A stretch of DNA of 7,069 bases from Holophagaceae bacterium (GTDB taxonomy: Bacteria; Acidobacteriota; Holophagae; Holophagales; Holophagaceae), in contig JANXYT010000280.1 in assembly GCA_025355915.1 (NCBI GenBank), positions 1 to 7,069 of the forward strand. The letters run 5' to 3'. This document shows, piece after piece, positions 1 through 7,069 of this stretch. The translations under genes and the position numbers were made by a program. The stretch's first letter is position 1; each line of letters begins with the position of its first letter. Under the pieces are notes generated by a model that worked only from the letters and a program-made list of their open reading frames with translations, had not been told where the DNA came from and did no database searches.

Positions 1-3000
1 GGTCGAAGGTTTGAACCTTGCCGAAGGACAGATCCACGATGGCAAAGGTGTGCGTTCCCTCGGGGAACTGGAGGCCGCAGGCAGGGTCAGTTCCAGGGAT
101 GGCCATATTCAACGCGTAACCATCCCGGGTGGACGACTTCAAGGTGAGCTGGAAGCAGTGGTCTTGCCGGAGGGGTTGGCCTTGGGAATCGCGAAGGTGT
201 AGCGTCAGGGCGGCGAGACGAGGGGCGGGCACCCTGAGGTCCTGCTCCACACGCAGCGCATCGTTCTCGGGTTTGACCACCAGGTCCACGGTGGTCAGCT
301 CACCCATGAGGTTGTCCATCACGGAGAAGGTGTGGGTCCCTTCGGGGAAATGCTCCGCCATAACCAGATCCGCGCCTTCCTGGGCCGGATTCACGGTCAC
401 GTCCTGGAGCAAGTAGCCCGGTACGCTGCTGGTTTTCAGGGTGAGGCGCAGGGGACGGTCCAAGGTGAGTGGCGTCCCATCCTCGCTCTTGAGGTGAAGG
501 GTCCAGGCCGCCAGGGCCGGTAGCTGCATGGTGAGCGTGGGCTGGGTGTTGGCAGCATTCAACGTGACCTGGGCCTTGGCCTTCCAAGGCCAGGTGGCCC
601 CGTAGGTCGTCTGTACGCTGCCATCTTTTTGGGTTCCTACCAGGGCGAAGGCTTCAGCCGTGTAATCGGCGGAGGGCACGTTCGTCCAGGTGTAGGTGGG
701 GGCCGAGCTTGCCTGCTGCTGATCGAAACCGAGCGCGGGTGCCATCAGGTGGTAGTACCAGTACCGGTACGTCCAGGAGATGAAGGTAGGGGCGTCGACG
801 CCATTGGCACGAACGACTTTGAAACCGATCTGTAGCAGCTTGGGCAGGTCCACCGTGACGGATCCCACAGGCTGGGCCAAGGAGACGGAAACCGAATTGT
901 TCTGGGTGCTCTGGTAGCCGCTGGCATCCACCCCGATGGAGAAGGCCGTATCCAGGGCCACATCCTTAAAGGTGACCAGACCGTTGGCATCCGTATTGGC
1001 AGAAGTGTTCCAGTAGTAGCGATACCAGACTCGCGCGTTGGGGACGGGCTTTCCGGTTCCGGATTCCCTGACGAGGACTTGCAGCGAACCACACGGCAGG
1101 GTGACCATCTTCGTCTGGACCTCACCTGGCTGAGTCAGCGTGAAGGGAACCTGAGCCGCCTTGGGGTTGAACGGATCCGTGGCGCTGCCGTAGTAATCGA
1201 GCAGGGCTAAGGTCGTATTGGTGGGGAGGGGCCCCATCGTCAGGCGACCGCTGGCGTCGGTGTAAGCGCCCCGCAGATTGGAATTGGTGCTGGCCTGATA
1301 GACCACGAAATAGCGGCTCACGACCGGGCGTCCATCCGCCGTGGTGACCGTGGCCTGGAGGCTGCCGCTCCCGGGGAGTTGGATCGAGGCCGTTGCCACC
1401 TGGCCATCCAGGATGGTGGCGATGACGGTGGTGGAGAAGTAATTGGCGTTGTTCGTGACGGAGATCGTCGCGTTGCCGGGTGCAAGATTTGAGAAGGTCA
1501 CGGTCCCCGAGTCGTCGGTGAGGGCACCCTGGCTGCCGCCATCCGACCCCTTGACCGACACGTGCTGCGACCGTGGAACGCGATTACCCATGGGATCCAG
1601 GACGACGATCTGCAGCTGTCCCAATCCCGGCAAGCTGGCTGCGAACTGGGTGTTCGCATCCGCGCTCACGGCAATCGGGATGGGAGCGAGGTACCCGCCG
1701 TTTGTTCGGGGATCCTGGATAGAGAGCGTGTAGGTTCCGGGCAGGAGATTCACCCAGTTCAAGATCCCAGGGTAACTGGAGGTCCAGCGATCGGATCCGG
1801 AAGCGGATCTCACATAACCCTGGATCCAGCCGCTATAAGCCGAACCGTTGGGGTTGACCACGGCCACGCGTAGACCGCCTACGGCCGGGAAGGAAATATC
1901 GACCACTTGCGACTGTCCCGCACCCCCGGTCACGCTCGCATAAGCCAGCACGGTGCCATCCGAATTGGGCATGGTGGCCTGGATCGTATAGGTGCCGGGG
2001 GCCATGAGCCAGCGTCCCGTCTGCCCCGTGGCATCGGACCAATCATTACCCGCATAGGGGAAGTTCAGGTAGGCCGATGCCATGGGATTCCTTTGGGAAT
2101 CATTCACACGAGCCGAGACAGAGAAACCTTCGGAGGCAAGCACATCCACGGTTCCCGTGGCCGGAAGGTCCCGGATCAAGGACACGCCGGGGTTGCCGGA
2201 GATGCTGAGACTTACCTGTCCGCCATCACGGGGCTGCCCACTGAGGGCGTAGCCTGTCCATACAGAGTTGGTCGGAGCGAGCGGTTCCCTGGGAAGGAAG
2301 GTGCCGTTCAGCTGGTTCTTCACCCCATTCCCGAAGGCATCCTTCAGGGTGAGGTTCAAGGTCGCATCCCAAGGCGCGAGGGTGATGGCGGTCGTGTCCA
2401 GGGGAGGCTGCCAGTTCGACCAGGAGGCGGCCATGTTTCCGTAAACCCATTCCGGAGCGCCATGAATAATGCGGGCATGGAGTGCGGTCGCCCCCTCCTT
2501 GCGGAAACGCGGGGTGCCCCAGTTCGCGTAGGGGTAGCACTGGTAGGGTGCGTACACCAGGGTGAGGGTCTTCACATCCCCAGGCGCCAGTTCCAGATCG
2601 GACCACTGGATGCCACCGGTACTGACACTGGAGGGAGCCACGGTCCCGTTCCCCCAGAAGACGGTCCCGTTGTAGCTGACCACGCCCACATCAGCGGATG
2701 TTCCAGACAGCGCAGGCTGCGCCAGGCCAGAAGGAATCCCCTGCAGGTAGTCCAGGGTGACGGCATTGCGCAGCTTCACGCGATGGGTTGCAGCGTCCGT
2801 GTTCCGGAACCGGATTTCCTCTCTTACAAATACTGCGTCCGGCGCCACGGTCCGGGTGACGGATACCTCCATGGGGCCCATCTGCGCGATGTAGGCGACC
2901 TGGCGGTCTCGCTCGATCCACTGGGCGATGCCGTTTAAGGCGACGGGCGCGGCTTCGGCAGCGCCATCGATGGAAACGAAGGGTCTAGATGAGGAGGCAT

Positions 3001-6000
3001 TGGGTGGATAGAACGTGCCGTCGCCGTAGACCATCGCGGAATAGCCCAGTCGCGGGAGGGGGAGCGAGACCGGCAGGGACACGGTATTTGGCAGCAGGAC
3101 GAGGTCGATTCCGACGGAGCCGTCATCATCGACCAGATTCAGATCCCCCCCTGCGATGGCACTGGTGGTCTGAGCCACCACGTGGTGAAGGCCGGTGATG
3201 ATCATGGGAACCCGCCAGGCGCCAGATGTGTCAGTAGTAAGGTAGGTCCAGCTGTCCACCCGCACAGACACGTTGGCCGCCGGATTCCCGTTCTGGAGCT
3301 TGACCGTGCCGAACAGACCGCCGAAACCAGGCGCGGTGAGATCCAGGAAGGTTTCGCCATTCTTCACGAGACTAAGAGAGCCCACCGTGAGCTGGATACC
3401 ATTTGGCACCGTCACGTAGACGGTCGCGGTTCCGCTTCCGTAATCCACCTGGGGATTCGGTGATGGCGTCACCACCGTTCCGTCGGGGCCCAGGTCGTAG
3501 GATTGGCCCGCCACGGAGACCCTTGAACCCGCAGGCCAGACATTGCCGGCACTCGCACGGCGAACGCGGCCATTGATGGTCGTGTAATCGCGCACCTTCA
3601 GGGTGAGGGTAAGGGTGCCATCCAGGTTCAGGGTGCCCGATTGGTAGTAGCTCCGGCCCAACAGCATTGCATCGGCCGTGATGGAGCCCTCCAGCATGCC
3701 CGGGAAGACCGCCAGGCCCTGGGCATCGGTCACCAGAGAGACAGGGGTGTTGCCGGACCAGGGGCTGTCGTTGCGAACCCGGACGTTCTGACTCTGGAGA
3801 GGCGTTCCGTCTGCGGCTAGCGTGGTCACTCGGACCGTTCCGGTCCCCTTGAAGGTGATGTTGTAGGTGCGGATCTCGCCGTCGAAGGCCACATTGCCAT
3901 CCGCCAAGCCGCGTTCCACCCGGTTAGGAATGGTTGCCAGAAGCTGGTAGGAACCCAGAACCAGCCCATCGATGCGGAAGGCGCCCTGCGCGTCCGTGAT
4001 CACAGCCGTTCCGGAGGTGGACACCGTCGCGCCGGATACCAGCGTGCCACGGGCATCCTTGACCACGCCGGTCATCATGCCGAAGGCCGGAGCCGTGAGA
4101 TCGAGCGTGGTCGTGCCGTTCTTGACGAGAATGACGGAACCCACTTGGATGTCCCGCAACCCGCCCACTGACGCCAGGACGGAAACAGCCGAGGGCGTGT
4201 AGTCCATGCCGATCGCGGTTCCGTCCAGAGTGCCATCGGGCTGGAGCGGGATGGAGACGCCCAGGAGTTTCACGGTGGTACCGGCGGGCCAAGTCATGGG
4301 TGAAGCGCGACGGAGACGGCCGCTGATAGCGCTGACGTCCTTGGTTTGGATATCCAGGGTGAGAGTTCCGCCCGCAACCAGGGTCCCAGTGGCCGAGCGG
4401 TCGATGCCATCGATCAGGGCGTTTGCGCGCACATCCCCTTCGAGGACCTCCGTAAATGATGCAAGGCCCTGAGCATCGGTGCCAGCCGTCAGCACACGGC
4501 CATCGGAATAACTGCTGGTGTTGCGGACGCTGACGGATTGACCGTTTACAGGGGTGCCGTCCGGCCTGGCCAAACGCACCCGCATGGCCCCCACTCCCTT
4601 CAAAGGCACATCCAGCACCAGTGACTGGCCATCCATTCCCAGGAGGCCGCCTATGACCGCCCGATCCACACGCCCAGGAACCGTGACTAGAAGGCTGTAG
4701 GATCCCAACGGCAGGTTGAGGAATTGGTAGGCTCCAACGGCATCGGTCGCCGCAGTGCGCCCCGCGGTGTTGAGGAGGGCGCCTGCCACGGGGTTTCCAT
4801 GGCTGTCACGCACCATGCCGCTGAGACTGCCCTGGTCTGGGGCGGGATAGGTCAGGGCCAGCTGCTGCCCGTGCTGGGCCAAGGTCACCAAAGGGGCGCT
4901 GCCCACCAGCCCGAAGCCGGTGGCCTGGAGGCTCAAGGGCACGCCGATCCAAACAGTATCCAGGCGGTAGGTACCATCCCCTTGGGCTACGCCAGTCCAA
5001 CGGGGCGTGTTCGTGCCTTGGGCGGCCAGAATTCCGCCGGTGAGCATGCGGCCGGACGCGGTCTGCACTTTCACCGTGAGGCTGCCCAGGCCCATAGCGG
5101 GTACGGTCACGTCGTAGATCGCACCCTGAGCGGGAATGGTGAAGGTCGCGGCGAGGGTCGGCTGGTTGAGCAGGCCCGTGAGCGAAACCGTGGCCGGACC
5201 TTCGGGGAGATCCTGGACCAACGCGGATCCATCGGCGCCGAGACCGCCTTCCCATCGCCCGCCGAGGGTGCTTTGCGAAGTGACGACGAAATGGCCGGGA
5301 CCGGGTGTCGGGGTGCCATCGGGGTAGCGGGCCTGGAGCCTCACGCTCCGGCGCACCTGGGCCTGAAGGATCAATTCCTCCAGTTCCTTGTCACCCGCAG
5401 GCGTGTAGTCCAGGAAAGCGATGGCGGTGCTAGTCATCTCTTGGAGGCCCATCAGGCGGTAGCGGTGGCCCGCGAGGAGGTACCGGAAGAAGAAGGTCGG
5501 ATGATCCGGATCGAAGAGATCCCCGGTCGTCACGGCCTTATCGAGGGTGCGGCCCTGATCGTCCAGCAGAAGCACCGTCATGGGGATCTTGTTGCCGAGT
5601 GGGTCCAGGGTCCAACCCTTCACGTTGACCAGCGCCGGCATCGTCAGGTCCAGGTTCAGGGTGGCCCCTTCTTGGGGGGCGAGGGCAAAGGCCTGGCTGA
5701 AGACTTGGGTCCTTCCGTCGTCCAGAATGCCCACGACGTGCAGATCCTGGCCCGCTGGGAGGAAGGCAAACTGGAACACACCCAGATCATTGGTGTAGGT
5801 ATCGCCAACCTGATTGCCCCCCGTGGCGAGGTAGACCATCACGTGGATCGGCGGGGGGACGGCCCGCAGGGGATCCTTCACAGTGCCCGTGAGGCTGCCC
5901 TGGGGCGGGAAGTCGAGCCGTACCTCCGCGTCCTGGTCTGGTTGAGTCAGGGTGACGCTCGCGGCGGCCCGGCGCCCCGAGGAGGATAGGGCCGTCACGG

Positions 6001-7069
6001 CGTAGGTGCCAAGCCCGAGGCCGGACATCCGGAACTGCCCCAGGCCATTGGTGGCGGTCTGAAGGGTCCCGGTGCTCACGAGCACGTAGGGCATGGGCTG
6101 GCCCAAGGGGTCGAAGACGGTGCCGTGGAGCGAGGCGGTGGGAGGCAGCTGGAGCTGGGCCCGCACGGTTTCGCCTTCGCTCTGCAGAAGCACCGTAGTG
6201 GATGCACCGGCGGCCCACGTGGTGAGGTTCCCGGCTCGGAGGCCAAGGAACCGCGCGAGGCCGGTGCTATCCGTGTAGATCGTTCCGCTGCTTGAGTAGA
6301 CGGCCACGTTGGATGTTGGCTGGCCGTGAGCATCCACGACCGTCACATCGAGGTTGCCGTAGGCGACGGCCTGGAGGGGCGCAGTGGGGGTCTGGACCGC
6401 CCCACCTTCCACTGTCAGGGACGCAGTGAAGTCACCTCGCTGCCGGCCCCGGAGATCGGTCAGGGTCAGGGCGCGGCTGCCCACCGGCAGATCCCGAAGC
6501 ATCCCCTGGCCCTTGGCATCCAGCTGGACCAGTCGACCCATGACGCGGTCCCGCAAAGACCAGCCTTCCAGCGAGAATCCGGCCTCAGCCCCTGGAGGCG
6601 GCACGGCCGTAACCCAAAGTGATCGCACCGCCTGCAGGACGATCGAGGTTTGGATCTCTCCCTGGTCCACATTGCGGGAGAAGGTCCCGCTGCCGACCGC
6701 CAGGCTGAGGGGATCGGTGGCCGTGGCGGCGTAGTCGCCGGGGGGAAGGTAGAAGGTGGCCTTACCGTTGGCATCGCTGGTTGATTCCGTGCTGAAATTC
6801 AGGGCATCCCCGCCCCGGTAGGCCAATTGAATGGCAGCGCCCACGACCGCCAGCCCTTCTTGGGTGACCGTGATCACCACCGGGCCCTTGTCGTGGGTGG
6901 TAATGGAGACTTCCGAAGTCTGGCCGGCCTCGACGTTCACCACCCCCTTGCCCATCTGCCGGCTATCGGGATCCCAGGCCTCGAGGCTGATGGGCCCCGT
7001 GGGCAGCACCTGGAAACGGAAACGGCCGTTCACCCCGTCCATCCGTGTGGGGGACACACCGAGCCAGCG
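1..7069 (-). CDS. Giant multi-domain carboxypeptidase-regulatory-like / Ig-like repeat protein (internal part, both ends missing)
   Basis: One minus-strand frame is open across the entire window: first full codon 7069-7067, last 4-2, 2356 codons, no stop. No start can be chosen because the frame runs off the 5' edge. The translation is a string of about two dozen beta-rich domains with recurring motifs such as TDAQG, TDANG, L-x-x-G-x-Y and D-G-x-P, typical of CarboxypepD_reg-like and related Ig-like folds. Exact 250-codon phasing between repeat copies and unbroken motif order argue against frameshifts. I see no catalytic motif, transmembrane helix or coiled coil, and only four cysteines (residues 1511, 1993, 2305, 2331). 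Proteins built this way are usually secreted or surface-exposed, acting as stalks, adhesins or matrix components; that role is inferred, since the signal peptide and any anchor lie outside the window. A scaffold domain array of an exported enzyme whose catalytic part is off-window is the main alternative. Confidence 0.93.
2..217 (-). repeat. C-terminal-side repeat type 2, unit 2 (cut by window edge)
   Basis: Residues 2285-2356. It begins LAALTLHLRDSQGQPLRQD, then FQLTLKSSTRDGY and FPEGTHTFAIVDLSFG, parallel to unit 1. Unlike unit 1 it has two cysteines, Cys2305 in DHCF and Cys2331 in PACG, which could form a disulfide across the domain. The closing strand lies past the window edge, so further units may follow. 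Confidence 0.7.
218..514 (-). repeat. C-terminal-side repeat type 2, unit 1
   Basis: Residues 2186-2284. It runs LAAWTLHLKSEDGTPLTLD, then LRLTLKTSSVPGY, then FPEGTHTFSVMDNLMG and a closing VDLVVKPENDALRVEQDL. These motifs recur in the same order in the next unit, 99 residues on at the LAA start and 94 residues on at FPEGTHTF. The FPEGTHTF motif is not seen elsewhere in the window, so this is a separate repeat family from the 250-residue module. Confidence 0.75.
515..841 (-). other. Ig-like domain with extended aromatic strand
   Basis: Residues 2077-2185. It starts KLLQIGFKVVRANGVDAP and then has WTYRYWYY at residues 2099-2106, matching the place of the aromatic strand in the preceding domain. 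After an A-P-T-Y-T-W-T segment comes NVPSADYTAEAFALVG, a loose version of the L-x-x-G-x-Y core. At about 109 residues it is longer than most units; the C-terminal part (TYGATWPWKAKAQVTLN) may be an insertion or linker. Confidence 0.5.
842..1366 (-). other. Two CarboxypepD_reg-like domains, second with an aromatic strand
   Basis: The first (residues 1902-1993) begins GSLQATVTTADGRPVVSR, with TDASGRLTMGPLPTNTTL as core, and ends at Cys1993 in VTLPCG. The second (1994-2076) begins GSLQVLVRESGTGKPVPNA and has TDANGLVTFKDVALDTAF and GVDASGYQST, the standard pattern. Its second strand is strikingly aromatic: WYRYYW at residues 2015-2020. Confidence 0.65.
1367..1879 (-). other. Two CarboxypepD_reg-like domains
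   Basis: The first (residues 1731-1816) begins GGLRVAVVNPNGSAYSGW and carries NWVNLLPGTYTLSIQDP, with the canonical L-P-G-T-Y turn. The second (1817-1901) begins GQLQIVVLDPMGNRVPRS, whose D-P-M-G turn echoes the D-P-L-G turns of domains 5-7, then TDDSGTVTFSNLAPGNATI. Both close with an alternating strand ending in L-P-G. Confidence 0.65.
1880..2389 (-). other. Two Ig-like domains after the distinct domain
   Basis: The first (residues 1561-1638) runs from ITLAPWDATLNLTLKDAFG, with an N-G-V turn, to GQVSLSISGNPGVSLIRDLP, resembling bacterial Ig-like domains more than CarboxypepD_reg. The second (1639-1730) begins GTVDVLASEGFSVSARVND, contains SDATGQTGRWLMAPGTYTI, a good L/M-x-P-G-x-Y core, and closes with QSQVVDISFPAVG. 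The boundary between the two is approximate. Confidence 0.5.
2390..3049 (-). other. Distinct ~220-residue beta-rich domain of unknown family
   Basis: Residues 1341-1560. This stretch lacks the D-x-x-G / L-x-x-G-x-Y pattern of its neighbours and is more than twice their length. Visible pieces are GYSAMVYGDGTFYPP near its start; MEVSVTRTVAPDAVFVREE followed by IRFRNTDAATHRVKL, which reads like a beta-sandwich describing paired antiparallel strands; an N-G-T rich segment YNGTVFWGNGTV; DLELAPGDVKTLTLVYAP; and an aromatic-rich end with PEWVYGN and SWSNWQPPLD. It holds Cys1511 in YQCYPY, the first cysteine in the visible protein. I cannot name the family. A ligand-binding or interaction domain set into the stalk is possible, but that is inference. 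Confidence 0.55.
3050..3322 (-). repeat. Third, partial copy of the module (first sub-domain only)
   Basis: Residues 1250-1340. GGLFGTVKLQNGNPAANV aligns with the start of A1 and B1, and TTDTSGAWRVPMIITGLHH aligns with their TDA-x-GA core, though more divergent. The closing strand LVDDDGSVGIDLVLLPN matches the D-G position of A1 and B1. After VSLPVSLPLP the similarity stops: sub-domains 2 and 3 are absent and a different domain follows. The run of three aspartates (1314-1316) is found only in this copy. Confidence 0.7.
3323..4081 (-). repeat. Tandem 250-residue module, copy B (three beta domains)
   Basis: Residues 997-1249. It repeats the order of copy A: B1 with MMTGVVKDARGTLVSGATV and LVLGSYQLLATIPNRVER; B2 with VRVTTLAADGTPLQSQNV, VRN and TDAQGLAVFPGMLEG; B3 with INGRVRRAS, VWPAGSRV, GPDGTVV and LVKNGETFLDLTAPGFG. 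Anchors at residues 1004, 1074 and 1161 match copy A at a spacing of exactly 250. The copy ends up 253 residues long because of about three extra residues within B3. The DNA of matching segments differs at many third codon positions, so the duplication is not recent. Confidence 0.85.
4082..4831 (-). repeat. Tandem 250-residue module, copy A (three beta domains)
   Basis: Residues 747-996. It contains three sub-domains: A1 (747-825) with GSLSGMVRDSHGNPVAGA and LPLGSYSLLVTVPGRVDR; A2 (826-910) with MRVRLARPDGTPVNGQSV and TDAQGLASFTEVLEG; A3 (911-996) with ISGRLRRAS, TWPAGTTV, QPDGTLDG and LVKNGTTTLDLTAPAFG. A1 is a clear CarboxypepD_reg-like domain; A2 and A3 are related beta-sandwich domains. 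Three anchor residues (754, 824, 911) each recur exactly 250 residues later in copy B, so the unit of duplication is the whole triad rather than a single domain. Confidence 0.85.
4832..5635 (-). other. Domains 7-9: three divergent Ig-like domains
   Basis: Domain 7 (479-572) starts ALVNVKGWTLDPLGNKIP and has a longer middle with an aromatic stretch, HPTFFFRYLLAGHRYRL. Domain 8 (573-659) starts RRSVRLQARYPDGTPTPG and has GADGSALVQDLPEGPATV. Domain 9 (660-746) starts GLGSLTVKVQTASGRML; its middle is QGDGTYRLDTVWIGVPLSL. All keep the alternating hydrophobic beta pattern, but the G-x-Y strand is weak, so family assignment is less sure than for domains 5-6. Confidence 0.5.
5636..6139 (-). other. 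Domains 5-6: paired CarboxypepD_reg-like domains with DPL motif
   Basis: Domain 5 (residues 311-390) starts SLHGTVFDPLGQPMPYV and carries TNGLGQFRMSGLGLGTYAV. Domain 6 (residues 391-478) starts GSLTGTVKDPLRAVPPP and carries TNDLGVFQFAFLPAG. These are the cleanest matches to the CarboxypepD_reg pattern in this half of the protein. The shared D-P-L turn (Asp320 and Asp399) recurs in domain 7 at Asp489, which suggests that domains 5-7 arose by serial duplication. Confidence 0.7.
6140..6361 (-). other. Domain 4: short CarboxypepD_reg-like domain
   Basis: Residues 237-310, about 74 residues. It begins GNLDVTVVDAHGQPTSNVA, a textbook first strand and D-x-x-G-x-P turn, then TDSTGLARFLGLRAGNLT, and closes with the alternating strand ETVRAQLQLPP. 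It is slightly shorter than its neighbours. Confidence 0.65.
6362..6889 (-). other. Domains 2-3: two Ig-like beta-sandwich domains
   Basis: Domain 2 (residues 61-148) opens with VVITVTQEGLAVVGA and carries SDANGKATFYLPPGDYAAT, a clear CarboxypepD_reg-type core; the P-P-G-D-Y turn is typical. Domain 3 (residues 149-236) opens with RSLWVTAVPPPGAEAGF and is more divergent: its core is DAKGQGMLRDLPVGSRALT. The boundaries are set by the recurring first strand and are good to about five residues. Confidence 0.6.
6890..7069 (-). other. Domain 1 (partial): C-terminal part of an Ig-like / CarboxypepD_reg-like domain
   Basis: Residues 1-60. The piece holds the second half of the usual pattern: a G-R-F-R-F strand followed by VLPTGPISLEAWD, which matches the F-x-x-x-x-L-x-x-G-x-x-x-L-x-A core, then the closing strand VVNVEAGQTSEVSI. 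Its first half lies beyond the window edge. Confidence 0.6.

Noticed and set aside
1907..2938. 343-codon plus-strand open frame
   Set aside because: Same codon-aligned antisense situation; it lies between a CTA codon (1871-1873) and a TTA codon (2936-2938) of the coding strand and shows no recognisable motif.
3122..3130. Run of three aspartates (residues 1314-1316) as an EF-hand-like or dockerin calcium site
   Set aside because: Only one short acidic run is present, without the spacing or second half of a calcium-binding loop, and it falls at a strand turn that in sister copies is just D-G.
4806..5255. 149-codon minus-strand open frame in another register
   Set aside because: Arg/Pro/Gly-rich out-of-frame translation inside the giant gene with no domain pattern; the coding frame over the same bases gives clear Ig-like domains. 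The same applies to the minus-strand open frames at 745-1125, 3924-4292 and 5787-6218.
4724..5989. 421-codon plus-strand open frame
   Set aside because: It is the codon-aligned antisense of the giant gene. Its translation is rich in Gly, His, Arg and Gln with no domain pattern, and its length follows from rare TTA/CTA/TCA use on the coding strand.
1..7069. Alpha-2-macroglobulin-like or TonB-receptor identity based on the beta-sandwich domains
   Set aside because: No thioester motif, plug or beta-barrel segments, or TonB box are visible; carboxypeptidase-regulatory-like repeats alone do not support either assignment.
1..7069. Intergenic regulatory sites, terminators, tRNA or CRISPR repeats
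   Set aside because: The window is coding throughout. Short GC-rich palindromes occur, as expected in such DNA, but none has the T-run of a terminator or the regular spacing of an array.

Overview
The whole window lies inside one very large gene read on the minus strand. Reading from position 7069 down to position 2 gives 2356 consecutive sense codons without a stop. One base is left over at position 1. Neither the start nor the stop codon is in the window, so the protein is longer than 2356 residues (more than about 250 kDa). Residue numbers below count from position 7069 and are window-relative. I found no second gene, RNA gene, mobile element, CRISPR array, promoter or terminator.

The protein is a chain of small all-beta domains, mostly 75-100 residues each. 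Most follow the carboxypeptidase-regulatory-like / Ig-like (transthyretin-type) pattern: a G-x-L-x-x-x-V strand, a D-x-x-G-x-P turn, a T-D-x-x-G-x-x-x-F segment and an L-x-x-G-x-Y strand. Layout from the N-terminal side (high coordinates) to the C-terminal side (low coordinates): (1) about nine single domains, 7069-4832; (2) a 250-residue three-domain module present twice in tandem plus a third partial copy, 4831-3050; (3) a distinct domain of about 220 residues without the repeat pattern, 3049-2390; (4) about eight more Ig-like or CarboxypepD_reg-like domains, 2389-515; (5) two related units of 94-99 residues sharing a FPEGTHTF motif, 514-2, the second cut by the window edge.

The base composition is GC-rich and codons such as TTA, CTA and TCA are rare. 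This composition and the giant secreted-type repeat protein suggest a GC-rich, probably Gram-negative, free-living bacterium. Acidobacteriota (Holophaga/Geothrix-like) or Myxococcota would fit. This is a weak inference and no taxonomic marker is present.

The protein most likely acts outside the cytoplasm as a long surface or secreted stalk, adhesin or matrix protein. The support is its repeated beta-sandwich build, near absence of cysteine (four in 2356 residues), and lack of visible enzyme motifs, membrane segments or coiled coils. The signal peptide and any anchor or secretion domain would lie outside the window, so export and function are not shown directly.
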